Source: Terriglobales bacterium (GTDB lineage: Bacteria > Acidobacteriota > Terriglobia > Terriglobales > Acidobacteriaceae). From it: a stretch of DNA of 64,000 bases. Location of the stretch: the NCBI GenBank assembly GCA_035691485.1, contig DASSIZ010000013.1, forward strand, positions 62,001-126,000, given 5' to 3'. Below the pieces are notes generated by a model. That model searched no databases and was not told the origin of the DNA. It worked only from the letters and a program-made list of their open reading frames with translations. Both the position numbers and the translations under genes were made by a program. Of the stretch, positions 44,748 through 53,088 are shown in pieces. How positions within the stretch are numbered: position 1 is the first letter of the stretch; each line of letters starts with the position of its first letter.

Positions 44748-45485
44748 CTATCCGCGCCGCTTGTAGTACACGTTGAATTCGAAACCCGGGTTGGGCGGGA
44801 ACAGGGCCGCCACCGACCTCAGCCGCTCGGCGAGGGCATTGGGGGCGAGCAAGGGATATTCTCTTTCGCGCAGGTCGTAGTAATCGACGTCGAGAAAAAT
44901 TGCCAGCATGTAAATGGCGATGGCGTCGGCGAAGGCGGCGGTCAAGTACTCGTTGCGCGCCTTCTCCGCCTGCGGTCCCGGCGTGGTCGCCGCCTTGCGC
45001 GATTCAAAGGCATCGAGCGAGGTCTCTCCGCGCACGCGGTCTTCCGCCTGCTTCCACATCATGTCGGCAAACGTCTCTGCCACCCCTGCCTGCTCCACGA
45101 AGGCGTGCGCCACGTTGATATAGAACTCGAACGCCACCGAGAAGCGGTCATCCATCAGGCGGGTAGAGATGAACACGCACTGCGAGTCGCCGATATTCAG
45201 GTTGCGGTGACAGACTGCGCTGTCGCTGAGGGTGACGTCGTAGCGCTCCGTGATCAGGGTTTCGTCGTTCTGGCTGACCGCCAACGGCACAAAGTAATAC
45301 GCCTTGTGGTGCAGCGCCGCGGCGATGATCCTGGGGACGGCGGCCACCATCCGCTCCAGGTCGGCGGCGTTCACCGTCACTTCTCCCATCGCGGCGTAGC
45401 AGACGCCGTTGGGAGCTTGCGAAACCGGAGCGCGCCGGATTACCTCGGCGGGAGTCAACGTAGTTGCCTGTGTCGTTTCAGCCAT
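44748..45485 (-). CDS. Conserved hypothetical soluble protein
   Basis: A 245-residue protein (start ATG 45485, MAETTQATTL). No signal peptide or membrane segment. It contains ISTRLMDDRFSVAFEFYINVAHAFVEQAG and a helical stretch with AEKARNEYLTAAFADAIAIYMLAIFLDVDYYDLR. These strings suggest a mainly helical fold, but I do not recognise a family and no catalytic motif stands out. Convergent with the TPR gene, three bases apart. Confidence 0.7.
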   Translation of the reverse strand: MAETTQATTLTPAEVIRRAPVSQAPNGVCYAAMGEVTVNAADLERMVAAVPRIIAAALHHKAYYFVPLAVSQNDETLITERYDVTLSDSAVCHRNLNIGDSQCVFISTRLMDDRFSVAFEFYINVAHAFVEQAGVAETFADMMWKQAEDRVRGETSLDAFESRKAATTPGPQAEKARNEYLTAAFADAIAIYMLAIFLDVDYYDLREREYPLLAPNALAERLRSVAALFPPNPGFEFNVYYKRRG

Positions 45486-45619
45486 GAAGAAGTCAGCGCG
45501 GGTCATCTGGTGCGACCGCTATTGGAACACACCACGGAATTGCCCGCTTACCCAGTCCCCGCTTACCCAGTCATTGTAATGTATCCCGGTGGCGAAGCAT
45601 TGCGATACCATGCCCGCCA

Positions 45620-46234
45620 ATGGCCCTGTCCCCGATCGAGGTCCTGGGTTTTGTGACCGGCGTGGGCTGCGTCTGGCTGGCGGCGCGCGAGAACGTCTGG
45701 AACTGGCCGGTGGCGATCGTCAACGCCGTCAGCTACATCATCGTCTTCTTCGGCGCCAAGCTCTATGCCGACTGCGGCCTGCAACTGGTGTACGTCGCCA
45801 TTTCCGTCTACGGCTGGTGGAGCTGGCTGCACGGCGGGCGCAACCGCTCCGAGTTGCCGGTCAGCCGGGTTCGATCGAACCATATTCCCGCGCTGGCGCT
45901 GGCGACCGTAGCGTCCACGGCTGTACTGATGTTCCTGCTGCGCCGCTTTACCGACAGCACCGTGCCCTTCTGGGATTCGCTGACCACCGCCATCAGCCTG
46001 ACCGCGCAATATATGCTGGCGCGCAAGATCATCGAGAACTGGTGGCTGTGGATGGCCGCCGACGTCATCTACGTCGCGCTCTACCTCTACAAGTCGCTCT
46101 ATCTCACCGCCGTGCTGTACGTGATCTTCTTCGCCATCTGTGTTGCCGGCCTGGTGCGTTGGCAGAAACTTCTGATTGCGCGTCTCCAGCACGAAAAACA
46201 GCCTGCGATCCAGGAAGGCTTATTGCATCCGTGA
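45620..46234 (+). CDS. pnuC: Nicotinamide riboside transporter PnuC-like
   Basis: A 204-residue inner-membrane protein with about seven hydrophobic segments. The PnuC pattern is seen in VWLAARENVWNWPVAIVNAVSYIIVFF, ADCGLQLVYVAISVYGWWSW (the substrate-contact WW region) and ENWWLWMAADVIYVALYLYKSLYLTAVLYVIF. It takes up nicotinamide riboside by facilitated diffusion, for NAD salvage. No nadR-like kinase is adjacent, and I see no NAD riboswitch before it, only a short duplicated CGCTTACCCAGTC (about 45544-45574). Confidence 0.93.
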   Translation: MALSPIEVLGFVTGVGCVWLAARENVWNWPVAIVNAVSYIIVFFGAKLYADCGLQLVYVAISVYGWWSWLHGGRNRSELPVSRVRSNHIPALALATVASTAVLMFLLRRFTDSTVPFWDSLTTAISLTAQYMLARKIIENWWLWMAADVIYVALYLYKSLYLTAVLYVIFFAICVAGLVRWQKLLIARLQHEKQPAIQEGLLHP

Positions 46235-46281
46235 TCGCAGGCTCAAATTATGGTTGACGTCCAATTACGGACATCATGCTC

Positions 46282-46743
46282 TTATGCCGCTTTACCTGCT
46301 TGCGCGCGCATTTGCTTCATCATCTGGCGCATGGCGGCAATCTGGCCGGGGGAGCGGCTTTCGGTCCATTTTTCGAAGCGGTCGGCCGCCTTCTCCAGGT
46401 GGGCGAGGAACTGTGGACTGGCAAACCGCTTGCGGCCTTCGGCCAGCGTCGGCTTGATGCGCTCCCATACGCCGTAGAATTCGCCGCTGGTCTCGAAGAA
46501 CAGGTCTTCGTGCAGCAAACCGTAATTCAGGAAGGCGCAAGCCTGCTCCCAGTAGCTCGCCACCATCATCCAGTTGGTGCCGGCTTCGCTTCCCATGGGG
46601 GCAATCCGCATGGCCTCTTCGAATGTGTCCGCAAAGTAGTTCTTGAAGAACCAATCGCGGGCCTGGCGCAACCTGGCTTCACGCCGCTGCTCGAAGATTT
46701 GCAGGTGGAGTTGTCCTTGTTCGTAGGTCGGCTTTGTGCTCAT
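46282..46743 (-). CDS. Conserved hypothetical helical protein
   Basis: A 153-residue soluble protein, apparently all-helical: LHLQIFEQRREARLRQARDWFFKNYFADTFEEAMR, TNWMMVASYWEQACAFLNYGLL, then a Met/Gln-rich helical end (AAMRQMMKQMRAQAG). Aromatic-rich helices of this kind occur in DUF4760-like proteins, but the match is weak. Convergent with pnuC. Function unknown. Confidence 0.65.
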   Translation of the reverse strand: MSTKPTYEQGQLHLQIFEQRREARLRQARDWFFKNYFADTFEEAMRIAPMGSEAGTNWMMVASYWEQACAFLNYGLLHEDLFFETSGEFYGVWERIKPTLAEGRKRFASPQFLAHLEKAADRFEKWTESRSPGQIAAMRQMMKQMRAQAGKAA

Positions 46744-47009
46744 CTCAACGTCTCCTTATCCTTCGGGTGGTTTCTAGACCAGGTTCTTGCAGGCTTTGAA
46801 CTACTCGGCCTGGCTTCACGGGTGGATCGAACGAGGATTGGCAAAATCGACAACGGAACGACCTTTTTTTTGATGACCTTCATGGCGGGTCGGCTGCTGT
46901 TGTTTTTGCACAAATTCCCCGAATATCCCCAAGTGATTGGTAATCAGAACTGTGAGCCGGCATCCTGGTATTTCTCATATGGCTCGTTCCCGCGGCTTAG
47001 AATGGACCG

Positions 47010-47300
47010 GTGACCGCCATCCTGAAGAGCTTGGCTTTGGCTCTCGCCGGCGCAGCGCTGTTCTTCTCATTCTTCATGATGATCTCCATTCCCGTGCTGA
47101 TGGTGCTGGCCAAGCTGCACGATCCCAACGCCCCGCTCCAAGCGCCCGATGTGGTGCTTGCGCCCATCGGGCTGTTCCGCGGCGTCGGCCTGCCGCTCAG
47201 CGCGGTCGCGTTTGCCGCCTGCTTCGTATTGGCGATGAAGAAATATCGCAAGCGCGGTTCTGACGCATCGGCTACCCAGCCGAGTCCGAGTTCAATGTGA
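47010..47300 (+). CDS. Small two-helix membrane protein
   Basis: A 96-residue protein starting at GTG 47010. Hydrophobic segments at about 5-32 and 56-75 (GLPLSAVAFAACFVLAMKKYRKRG) flank an Asp/Pro-containing loop. The stop overlaps the GTG start of the next small membrane-protein gene by four bases (GTGA), so they are coupled. No family recognised. Confidence 0.6.
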   Translation: MTAILKSLALALAGAALFFSFFMMISIPVLMVLAKLHDPNAPLQAPDVVLAPIGLFRGVGLPLSAVAFAACFVLAMKKYRKRGSDASATQPSPSSM

Positions 47301-47563
47301 GCTTTACCGCCGCCGTGAAGCTGCTGTTTCGTGTCGCGCTGGTGACCATCGCCTTTGCCATGCTGGGATTTGCCTTGGGAGGATTGCTTGGAATCCTGAG
47401 CGTCATCGTGATGAGCGCCGCCCGAGTGCCGGTCAACATGATGTACTCGCTGTGGTTCGGCGCCGTCCCCGGCGGCGTGCTGGGCTGCATCGCCGGATTC
47501 ATCATCATCACCATATCGGAAAAGCGCTCCCGAGGCGCTGCGCCTCGATCCACAATGCTGTGA
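47297..47563 (+). CDS. Small membrane protein coupled to the preceding one
   Basis: An 88-residue protein from GTG 47297 with hydrophobic segments at about 8-40 and 48-72 (SLWFGAVPGGVLGCIAGFIIITI). Glycine-rich helices suggest tight packing, possibly with the product of the upstream gene. No family recognised. It is followed 87 bases later by the TauE-like gene. Confidence 0.6.
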   Translation: MSFTAAVKLLFRVALVTIAFAMLGFALGGLLGILSVIVMSAARVPVNMMYSLWFGAVPGGVLGCIAGFIIITISEKRSRGAAPRSTML

Positions 47564-47650
47564 CCAATGAAAGGACGAAGACCATCCACATGGCTGCTGA
47601 GGTAACCGAATGTTGACTCGACAGCAAACTCCGCTATTCTCTTCGCACGG

Positions 47651-48484
47651 ATGACTGTTCTCGTCTTCACCATCCTGGTCGCCATGGGCTCCTTCCTCGC
47701 CGGGTTTCTCGGGGCGCTGACCGGCCTGGGCGGCGGTGTCGTCCTGGTGCCGCTGCTGGCGCTGTTCTTCAAGGTGGATATCCACTACGCGATGGGCGCA
47801 TCGCTGGTATCGGTAATCGCGACCTCCTCCGGCGCGGCGGCCGCCTACGTGCGCGAGGGATATTCGAACATTCGCATCGGCATGTTCCTGGAGATCGCTA
47901 CCACGCTGGGCGCGATCGTTGGCGCGCTGCTGGTGCAGCGGGTCTCGACCGCCGCCATCGGCGTCATCTTCGGGCTCATGCTGCTGTACTCGGCGTTTCA
48001 GTCGGCGCGGGAGAAACGCGACCACCTGGCGACATCTTCCGATCGTTGTGCGCGCCTGCTCAGCATGAACGGCAACTATCCGGTTGCGGACGGCCGGCAG
48101 GAGTACGCGGTCACCAATGTCCCCGCCGGGTTCGGCCTGATGTTCGGCGCCGGGACGCTCTCCGGGTTGCTCGGCATCGGTTCCGGCGCGGTCAAGGTGC
48201 TCGCCATGGACCAGGCGATGCGCATGCCGTTCAAGGTTTCCACCACCACCAGCAATTTCATGATCGGCGTCACTGCTGCCGCCAGCGCGGGTGTATATCT
48301 GCGGCACGGCTACATCGATCCCGCGCTGGCCATGCCGGTGATGCTCGGTGTGCTCGCCGGATCGCTCGTCGGGACCAGGGTGCTGATGCGGGCCAAGGTA
48401 CGGCTGCTGCGCTATGTGTTTGCCGCCGTCATCGTCGCCTTGGGAATTGAGATGATCTTCAACGGCGTCACCGGGAGGCTGTAA
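47651..48484 (+). CDS. TauE/SafE-family sulfite/anion exporter
   Basis: A 277-residue membrane protein of the TauE/SafE (DUF81) family. Two similar halves start with SFLAGFLGALTGLGGGVVLVPLL (about 12-34) and FGAGTLSGLLGIGSGAVKVLAM (about 165-186), the glycine-rich signature. About eight helices. Members export sulfite, sulfoacetate or related organosulfur anions. Its stop overlaps the ATG of the DUF1634 gene (TAATG), a pairing seen in other genomes. Confidence 0.92.
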   Translation: MTVLVFTILVAMGSFLAGFLGALTGLGGGVVLVPLLALFFKVDIHYAMGASLVSVIATSSGAAAAYVREGYSNIRIGMFLEIATTLGAIVGALLVQRVSTAAIGVIFGLMLLYSAFQSAREKRDHLATSSDRCARLLSMNGNYPVADGRQEYAVTNVPAGFGLMFGAGTLSGLLGIGSGAVKVLAMDQAMRMPFKVSTTTSNFMIGVTAAASAGVYLRHGYIDPALAMPVMLGVLAGSLVGTRVLMRAKVRLLRYVFAAVIVALGIEMIFNGVTGRL

Positions 48485-48882
48485 TGGCGGCGGAGACGGA
48501 TACCAACACCGGCGCTTGGAGCGATGCACGGCTGGAGATCATCATTGGCAACCTGCTGCGCATAGGGGTGGCCGCGTCGGCGGCGGTTGTGCTCGCTGGC
48601 GGGGTTCTGTACTTGTTGAAGTACGGTGGCGAGAAGGCGGATTACCGCACCTTCCTTGGCGAACCGGAGAACCTGCGCAGTCTGTCGGGGATTGTGCGCT
48701 CTGCCGCAGCCGGACATCCGGCGGGCATCATTCAGGCCGGGCTGCTGCTGCTGATCGCCACGCCGATCGCGCGCGTGATTTTTTCCGCGTTCGGATTTTT
48801 GCAGGAGCGCGATTACCGCTACGTGCTTATCACTCTGATCGTGCTGGCCGTGCTGTTGTACAGCATCCTGAAGCCTGCATGA
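48484..48882 (+). CDS. DUF1634 membrane protein, partner of the TauE-like exporter
   Basis: A 132-residue protein with three hydrophobic segments: LLRIGVAASAAVVLAGGVLYLL, GIIQAGLLLLIATPIARVIFSAF and YRYVLITLIVLAVLLYSIL. This matches DUF1634, regularly encoded next to TauE/SafE proteins. It is translationally coupled to the upstream gene by a one-base overlap. It is probably an accessory subunit; the function is inferred only from the neighbourhood. Confidence 0.88.
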   Translation: MAAETDTNTGAWSDARLEIIIGNLLRIGVAASAAVVLAGGVLYLLKYGGEKADYRTFLGEPENLRSLSGIVRSAAAGHPAGIIQAGLLLLIATPIARVIFSAFGFLQERDYRYVLITLIVLAVLLYSILKPA

Positions 48883-48888
48883 CCGCCG

Positions 48889-49860
48889 TTACAAGGCCAC
48901 CCAACCGGCGCGAATCGCCGCCACCGAAACCACCGCCACAATCATCCATAGCAATACGCCCTGAATCAGGGGACGGGCGCCGACCTGCTTGAGGGTGGCG
49001 CGCGAGACGCCGCTGCCGATCAGGTAGAGTGTCACCGTAAGTCCGACAATGCCAAGCCGCGCCAGCGCGTGGAAAGCGGGCGCGCCGCCGGGTACAAATG
49101 AGTTCGCCACCGCCGCCAGGACGAAGAGCAGGATGAACCAGGGCCACGGCACTTTGGTCGGGATGGAGACCGCGTTGTCCGGTGCTCGCCGATCATCCAT
49201 CCGCCGCTTGACCGCGGCGGCGCCGAGGGTGATGGGCACAATCCAGAGAGCGCGCGCCAGCTTGACGGTGGTGGCAACGGCAAGCGCGACCACGCCGTAC
49301 TTGGCTCCGGCGCCGACCACGGAACTGGTGTCGTGAATCGCCAGCGCAGCCCACAGCCCGAATTGCGACTGGGTCAGGTGCAGCGAAGCTCCGATCGCGG
49401 GAAAAATCAGCAGGGCAATCGAATTCAGGATGAAGACGGTGCCCAGCGCAACCGACATTTCCTCCTCGTCGGCAGCCACCACCGGCCCGACCGCGGCAAT
49501 GGCGCTGCCGCCGCAGATCGCCGTGCCCGTCGCAATCAGGAAACCGGCCGTGGGACGCACTTTCAGCAAATGCGCCAGGCTGATGCCGACCAGCATGGCA
49601 AAGCTGATGCCGATGGCGGTATAGACGAACCCGGAGCGGCCGGCCTTCAGGATCTGCTGCAGGTTCATGCCGAAACCGAGGCCGACTACAGACGCCTGCA
49701 AAAGGCGAGTGGTCCACGCCCGGGTTTGCTCGCGAAAGGGATTACCGGAGGTGAGACCGATGAGCAGACCGAGAGTGAGCGCCAGCGGCGGCGAGGCCCA
49801 TGGGCTGAGGGCAAAAACAAGCCCGGCGATGAACAGAACCTTGGCGAAACTGGGATTCAT
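48889..49860 (-). CDS. YeiH/UPF0324 family putative sulfate exporter
   Basis: A 323-residue membrane protein with about ten hydrophobic segments. Family marks: TSGNPFREQTRAWTTRLLQASVVGLGFGMNL at about 37-67, the inverted half with GTAICGGSAIAAVGPVVAADEEEMSVAL at about 110-137, and WAALAIHDTSSVVGAGAKYG at about 172-191. The acidic-His pair in AIHDTSSVVGA is retained. It lies convergent to the TauE/DUF1634 pair, seven bases apart. Together they suggest handling of sulfur oxyanions. Confidence 0.92.
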   Translation of the reverse strand: MNPSFAKVLFIAGLVFALSPWASPPLALTLGLLIGLTSGNPFREQTRAWTTRLLQASVVGLGFGMNLQQILKAGRSGFVYTAIGISFAMLVGISLAHLLKVRPTAGFLIATGTAICGGSAIAAVGPVVAADEEEMSVALGTVFILNSIALLIFPAIGASLHLTQSQFGLWAALAIHDTSSVVGAGAKYGVVALAVATTVKLARALWIVPITLGAAAVKRRMDDRRAPDNAVSIPTKVPWPWFILLFVLAAVANSFVPGGAPAFHALARLGIVGLTVTLYLIGSGVSRATLKQVGARPLIQGVLLWMIVAVVSVAAIRAGWVAL

Positions 49861-49997
49861 GCTGGCCAGCGGCGGTCCAATGTACCAGATTGGTGTAGCA
49901 GACGCGCAGCACCGCAGAGTGTGATGCTTCGCACAGGCTGGCGTGACATCAGCGGGAACGTGTATGCTTGACGCCGCTCACGGGTGAGGAGGCAACT

Positions 49998-50540
49998 ATG
50001 AAAAAAGTTCTGTGTCTCGCGCTAGTGCTGCTGTGCGCGGCCGTGGTGCTGGCGCAGCAGTCGAATTCCAATCCGGTCAGCGACAGCGTGCGCTCGATGA
50101 TCGACCGGCAGGCCAAGAACATGACGGCAGCGGCCGAGGAGATGCCGGCGGACAAGTACTCTTACAAGCCGACACCGCAGCAGATGAGCTTTGCCGAGCT
50201 GGTGGAGCACATCGCCAAGGGTAACCAATTCTACTGCTCCAAGCTGACGACGCAGGCGCCACCCGCGATGACGGTCAGCGAGAAAGACTCGAAGGAAAAG
50301 CTGGTCACAGCGATGAAGGACTCGTTCACTTATTGCGATACCGCGCTCAAGGGCGTGAAAGACTCGCAGTTGGGTGAGGAAGTCAGCTTGTTTGGCGGAC
50401 ACAAGGGGCCCAAGGCGGCGGCGCTGCTGGGTCTGACCAACGGATGGGCCGACCACTACGGGATGGCGTCCATGTACCTGCGCCTGAACGGCCTGCTTCC
50501 GCCGACAGCAAAGAAGACCGAAACCGCGTCGAAGGAGTAG
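49998..50540 (+). CDS. Exported DinB-like four-helix protein
   Basis: A 180-residue protein. ATG 49998 has GAGGAGGC six bases upstream and is followed by a signal peptide (KVLCLALVLLCAAVVLAQ). The mature part is a DinB fold: a first helix RSMIDRQAKNMTAAAEEMPADKYSYKPTPQQMSFAELVEHIAKGNQFYCSKL, then a last helix NGWADHYGMASMYLRLNGLLPP. Metal-type histidines are in LVEHIAKGN and WADHYG, giving two of the usual three. Exported DinB proteins are common in Acidobacteriota; substrate unknown. Confidence 0.85.
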   Translation: MKKVLCLALVLLCAAVVLAQQSNSNPVSDSVRSMIDRQAKNMTAAAEEMPADKYSYKPTPQQMSFAELVEHIAKGNQFYCSKLTTQAPPAMTVSEKDSKEKLVTAMKDSFTYCDTALKGVKDSQLGEEVSLFGGHKGPKAAALLGLTNGWADHYGMASMYLRLNGLLPPTAKKTETASKE

Positions 50541-50722
50541 TTGAGCAGCGGATACCGAGTACCGGGCGCGCCGTCTCGCTCGACGCGGGCAGCGCGCTCA
50601 ATTCTTTGTATCGGAAGGCGGTTAGCACCTCAAAACGCTCCGTTCGGTGAACCGATTTGCCACTCGCTGTATACACTCCATCGTTGCTCCCCGGCCGTGG
50701 TGTAATAGCTGGTTTGAGAAGG

Positions 50723-51757
50723 ATGCCGACTGCCGCTGTACGATTCCGGCGCAGGCTGAACGCGATTCATCGCCGCTCGCGGGAGTGGAAGATGATCGCG
50801 AAGGCGCTGGTGTCGACGCGCCATCCCGTGCTGGCGCACATTATCCCGATGCGGCGCTGCAATCTCTCCTGCGCCTACTGCAACGAGTACGACGCGACCT
50901 CCAAGCCGGTGGCCCTCGATACGATTTACCAGCGTATTGACAAGCTCGCTTCGCTGGGCACGACCATCATCACCATCAGCGGCGGCGAACCGCTACTGCA
51001 CCCGGAACTGGACGACGTCATCCGGCGCATCCGCATGCACGGGATGATCGCCGGGCTGATCACCAACGGATATTTGTTGACGGCGGAGCGCATCCAGCGC
51101 CTGAACCGCGCCGGTCTGGAGCACCTGCAGATTTCCATCGACAACGTCAATCCCGACGAGGTCTCGAAGAAGAGCCTGAAAGTGCTGGACAAGAAGCTGC
51201 AACTGCTCGCCGAGTACGCCGAGTTCCACGTCAACATTAATTCCGTGGTCGGGGGCGGCATCAAGAACCCGCAGGATGCGCTGGTGGTCGGGCAGCGCGC
51301 AGTGCAGCTGGGATTCACCTCCACCGTCGGCATCATTCACAACGGCGACGGTCAACTGCAGCCGCTGGATCCGGTGGAACGCGCCGTGTACCACGAGATG
51401 AAGAAGCTGGAAAAGGGCAGCTACTCGCGCATCAACGGCTTCCAGGACAACATCGCTAACGGCCGCCCCAACCAGTGGCGCTGCCGCGCCGGCGGAAGGT
51501 ACTTGTACATCTGCGAAGACGGCCTGGTGCACTACTGCTCGCAACAGCGCGGCTACCCGGCCAAGCCGCTGATGCAGTACACGCTGGCCGACGTCCGCCG
51601 CGAATACTACACGGAAAAAAGCTGCGCCCCGCACTGCACGGTTTCGTGCGTACACCAGGTCTCCTACCTCGATTACTTCCGTGCCCCGCAGAAGATCACC
51701 GCCATTCCGCCCTCGCCCAACGAGGCGCCGGACCTGGTGCAGATCCAGTCTGATTAG
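50723..51757 (+). CDS. Radical SAM protein with C-terminal cysteine-rich region
   Basis: A 344-residue radical SAM enzyme. The start is ATG 50723 ([14 protein letters not shown]); ATG 50792 is also possible. The 4Fe-4S/SAM motif is [14 protein letters not shown] (CxxxCxxC) at about residue 44, followed by [16 protein letters not shown] (the GGEP SAM motif) and [13 protein letters not shown]. The C-terminal part has cysteines in [28 protein letters not shown] and [16 protein letters not shown], resembling SPASM-type auxiliary cluster sites. Substrate unknown; no peptide precursor gene is seen nearby. Confidence 0.88.
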   Translation: MPTAAVRFRRRLNAIHRRSREWKMIAKALVSTRHPVLAHIIPMRRCNLSCAYCNEYDATSKPVALDTIYQRIDKLASLGTTIITISGGEPLLHPELDDVIRRIRMHGMIAGLITNGYLLTAERIQRLNRAGLEHLQISIDNVNPDEVSKKSLKVLDKKLQLLAEYAEFHVNINSVVGGGIKNPQDALVVGQRAVQLGFTSTVGIIHNGDGQLQPLDPVERAVYHEMKKLEKGSYSRINGFQDNIANGRPNQWRCRAGGRYLYICEDGLVHYCSQQRGYPAKPLMQYTLADVRREYYTEKSCAPHCTVSCVHQVSYLDYFRAPQKITAIPPSPNEAPDLVQIQSD

Positions 51758-51800
51758 TTTCTCGATACTGCCAAGTGCCGCGGATCTCAATGTGACGTAC

Positions 51801-51824
51801 CGCACACGCGGGGGCGGGTGTGCC
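51801..51824. repeat. REP-like palindrome CGCACACGCG...GTGTGCC
   Basis: GCACAC (51802-51807) and GTGTGC (51818-51823) flank a G-rich centre; related to palindromes at 25087-25108 and 37207-37224. It lies in the 158-base gap before tdh. Confidence 0.65.
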
Positions 51825-51915
51825 ATAGCCTGCGCGCGGCAGAACCTTTTATGCATGCTAAAATGATGAGTTTGCCCACAGTTTCCGCGCGCTCATGCTG
51901 CGCGCCGAGGATTCC

Positions 51916-52968
51916 ATGCCGGACACGATGCAGGCGGTCATGAAGCCGGAGGCCAAGCCGGGCGCCGAAATCCGCGAGGTCAAAATTCCCGGGTTTGGGC
52001 GCACCGACGTGCTGGTCAAGGTCAACGTCGCCAGCGTCTGCGGCACCGACCTGCACATTTACGAGTGGGACCGCTGGGCCGCCGGCCGCATTCATCCGCC
52101 GCTGATTCCTGGGCACGAATTCTGCGGCACCGTGGTGGCTTACGGCGACGAGGTCACCAGCGTCAAGCAGGGCGACTTCGTCTCGGCCGAGATGCATGTG
52201 GCCTGCGGCAAGTGCCTGCAGTGCCGGATCGGCGAAGCGCACATCTGCCAGAACGTGAAAATTCTCGGCGTGGACGCCAACGGAGCCTTCGCCGAATACG
52301 TGGTCATTCCGGAGTCGAATATCTGGAAGCTTGACGCGGCGATCCCGCAGGAATATGCGTCCATCCTCGACCCTCTGGGCAATGCGGTCCACACCGTGCT
52401 GGCGGGTGAAATCGCCGCCAAGACGGTGGCGATCACCGGCACCGGCCCCATCGGGCTATTCGCCATCGCGGTGGCACGCGCGTGCGGCGCGACCCAGGTG
52501 TTCGCCATCGAGGTGAACCAGTACCGGCGCAGGATCGCCAAGGAAATGAAGGCGGACTACGTGCTCGATCCTTCCACGCAAGACGTGCGTCAGATCGTGA
52601 TGGACCTGACCGGCGGCGTCGGTGTGGACGTGGTGTGCGAGATGGCCGGGCACCCGGAAGCGATCCGGACAGCGTTCAACATTGTGCGCCGTGGCGGACG
52701 CATATCCCTGCTGGGGCTGACCTCGAAGCCGATCGCGCTGAATTTTTCCGAAGACATCATTTTCAAGGGCATCACCGTGCAGGGCATCAACGGCCGGCGC
52801 ATGTACCAGACGTGGTACCAGATGACCGCGCTGCTCAAGGCGGGCAAGCTCGACCTGCACCCGGTGATCACCGACAAGCTGGCGATGAAGGACTTCAACA
52901 AGGGCATGGAGCGGTTGAAGACCGGCGAGGCCAGCAAGATCCTGCTGTATCCCAATGGGGCGCGCTGA
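51916..52968 (+). CDS. tdh: L-threonine 3-dehydrogenase
   Basis: A zinc-dependent medium-chain dehydrogenase that oxidises threonine to 2-amino-3-ketobutyrate with NAD+. 350 residues; the ATG at 51916 has GAGGA close upstream, and ATG 51895 is an alternative. Catalytic zinc: VCGTDLHIYEWDRWA (Cys, with the threonine-dehydrogenase HIYEWD string) and PGHEFCGTV (His, Glu). Structural zinc: four cysteines in ACGKCLQCRIGEAHIC. NAD fold: AITGTGPIGLFAIAVAR. The late motif ITVQGINGRRMYQTWY is typical. It pairs with kbl 120 bases downstream. Confidence 0.97.
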   Translation: MPDTMQAVMKPEAKPGAEIREVKIPGFGRTDVLVKVNVASVCGTDLHIYEWDRWAAGRIHPPLIPGHEFCGTVVAYGDEVTSVKQGDFVSAEMHVACGKCLQCRIGEAHICQNVKILGVDANGAFAEYVVIPESNIWKLDAAIPQEYASILDPLGNAVHTVLAGEIAAKTVAITGTGPIGLFAIAVARACGATQVFAIEVNQYRRRIAKEMKADYVLDPSTQDVRQIVMDLTGGVGVDVVCEMAGHPEAIRTAFNIVRRGGRISLLGLTSKPIALNFSEDIIFKGITVQGINGRRMYQTWYQMTALLKAGKLDLHPVITDKLAMKDFNKGMERLKTGEASKILLYPNGAR

Positions 52969-52972
52969 ATGA

Positions 52973-53026
52973 AGAATTAAGAATGCAGAATTTTTGAATT
53001 TTTTACGATCGTTGATTCTTAATTCT
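52973..53026. repeat. Long inverted repeat AGAATTAAGAAT / ATTCTTAATTCT
   Basis: Perfect 12-base arms (52973-52984 and 53015-53026) in an A/T-rich spacer between tdh and kbl. It could act as a hairpin affecting read-through, or be another copy of a dispersed intergenic repeat. Confidence 0.65.
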
Positions 53027-53088
53027 GCCTTCGTCATTCTTGATTGTTCGATCGGCGTAGATCCGCGGTTGCTTTTCTTGGGGGCTTC

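Noticed and set aside
45507-45619. NAD riboswitch before pnuC
   Set aside because: The conserved NAD-I or NAD-II motif bases are not visible; only a short duplicated CGCTTACCCAGTC is present.
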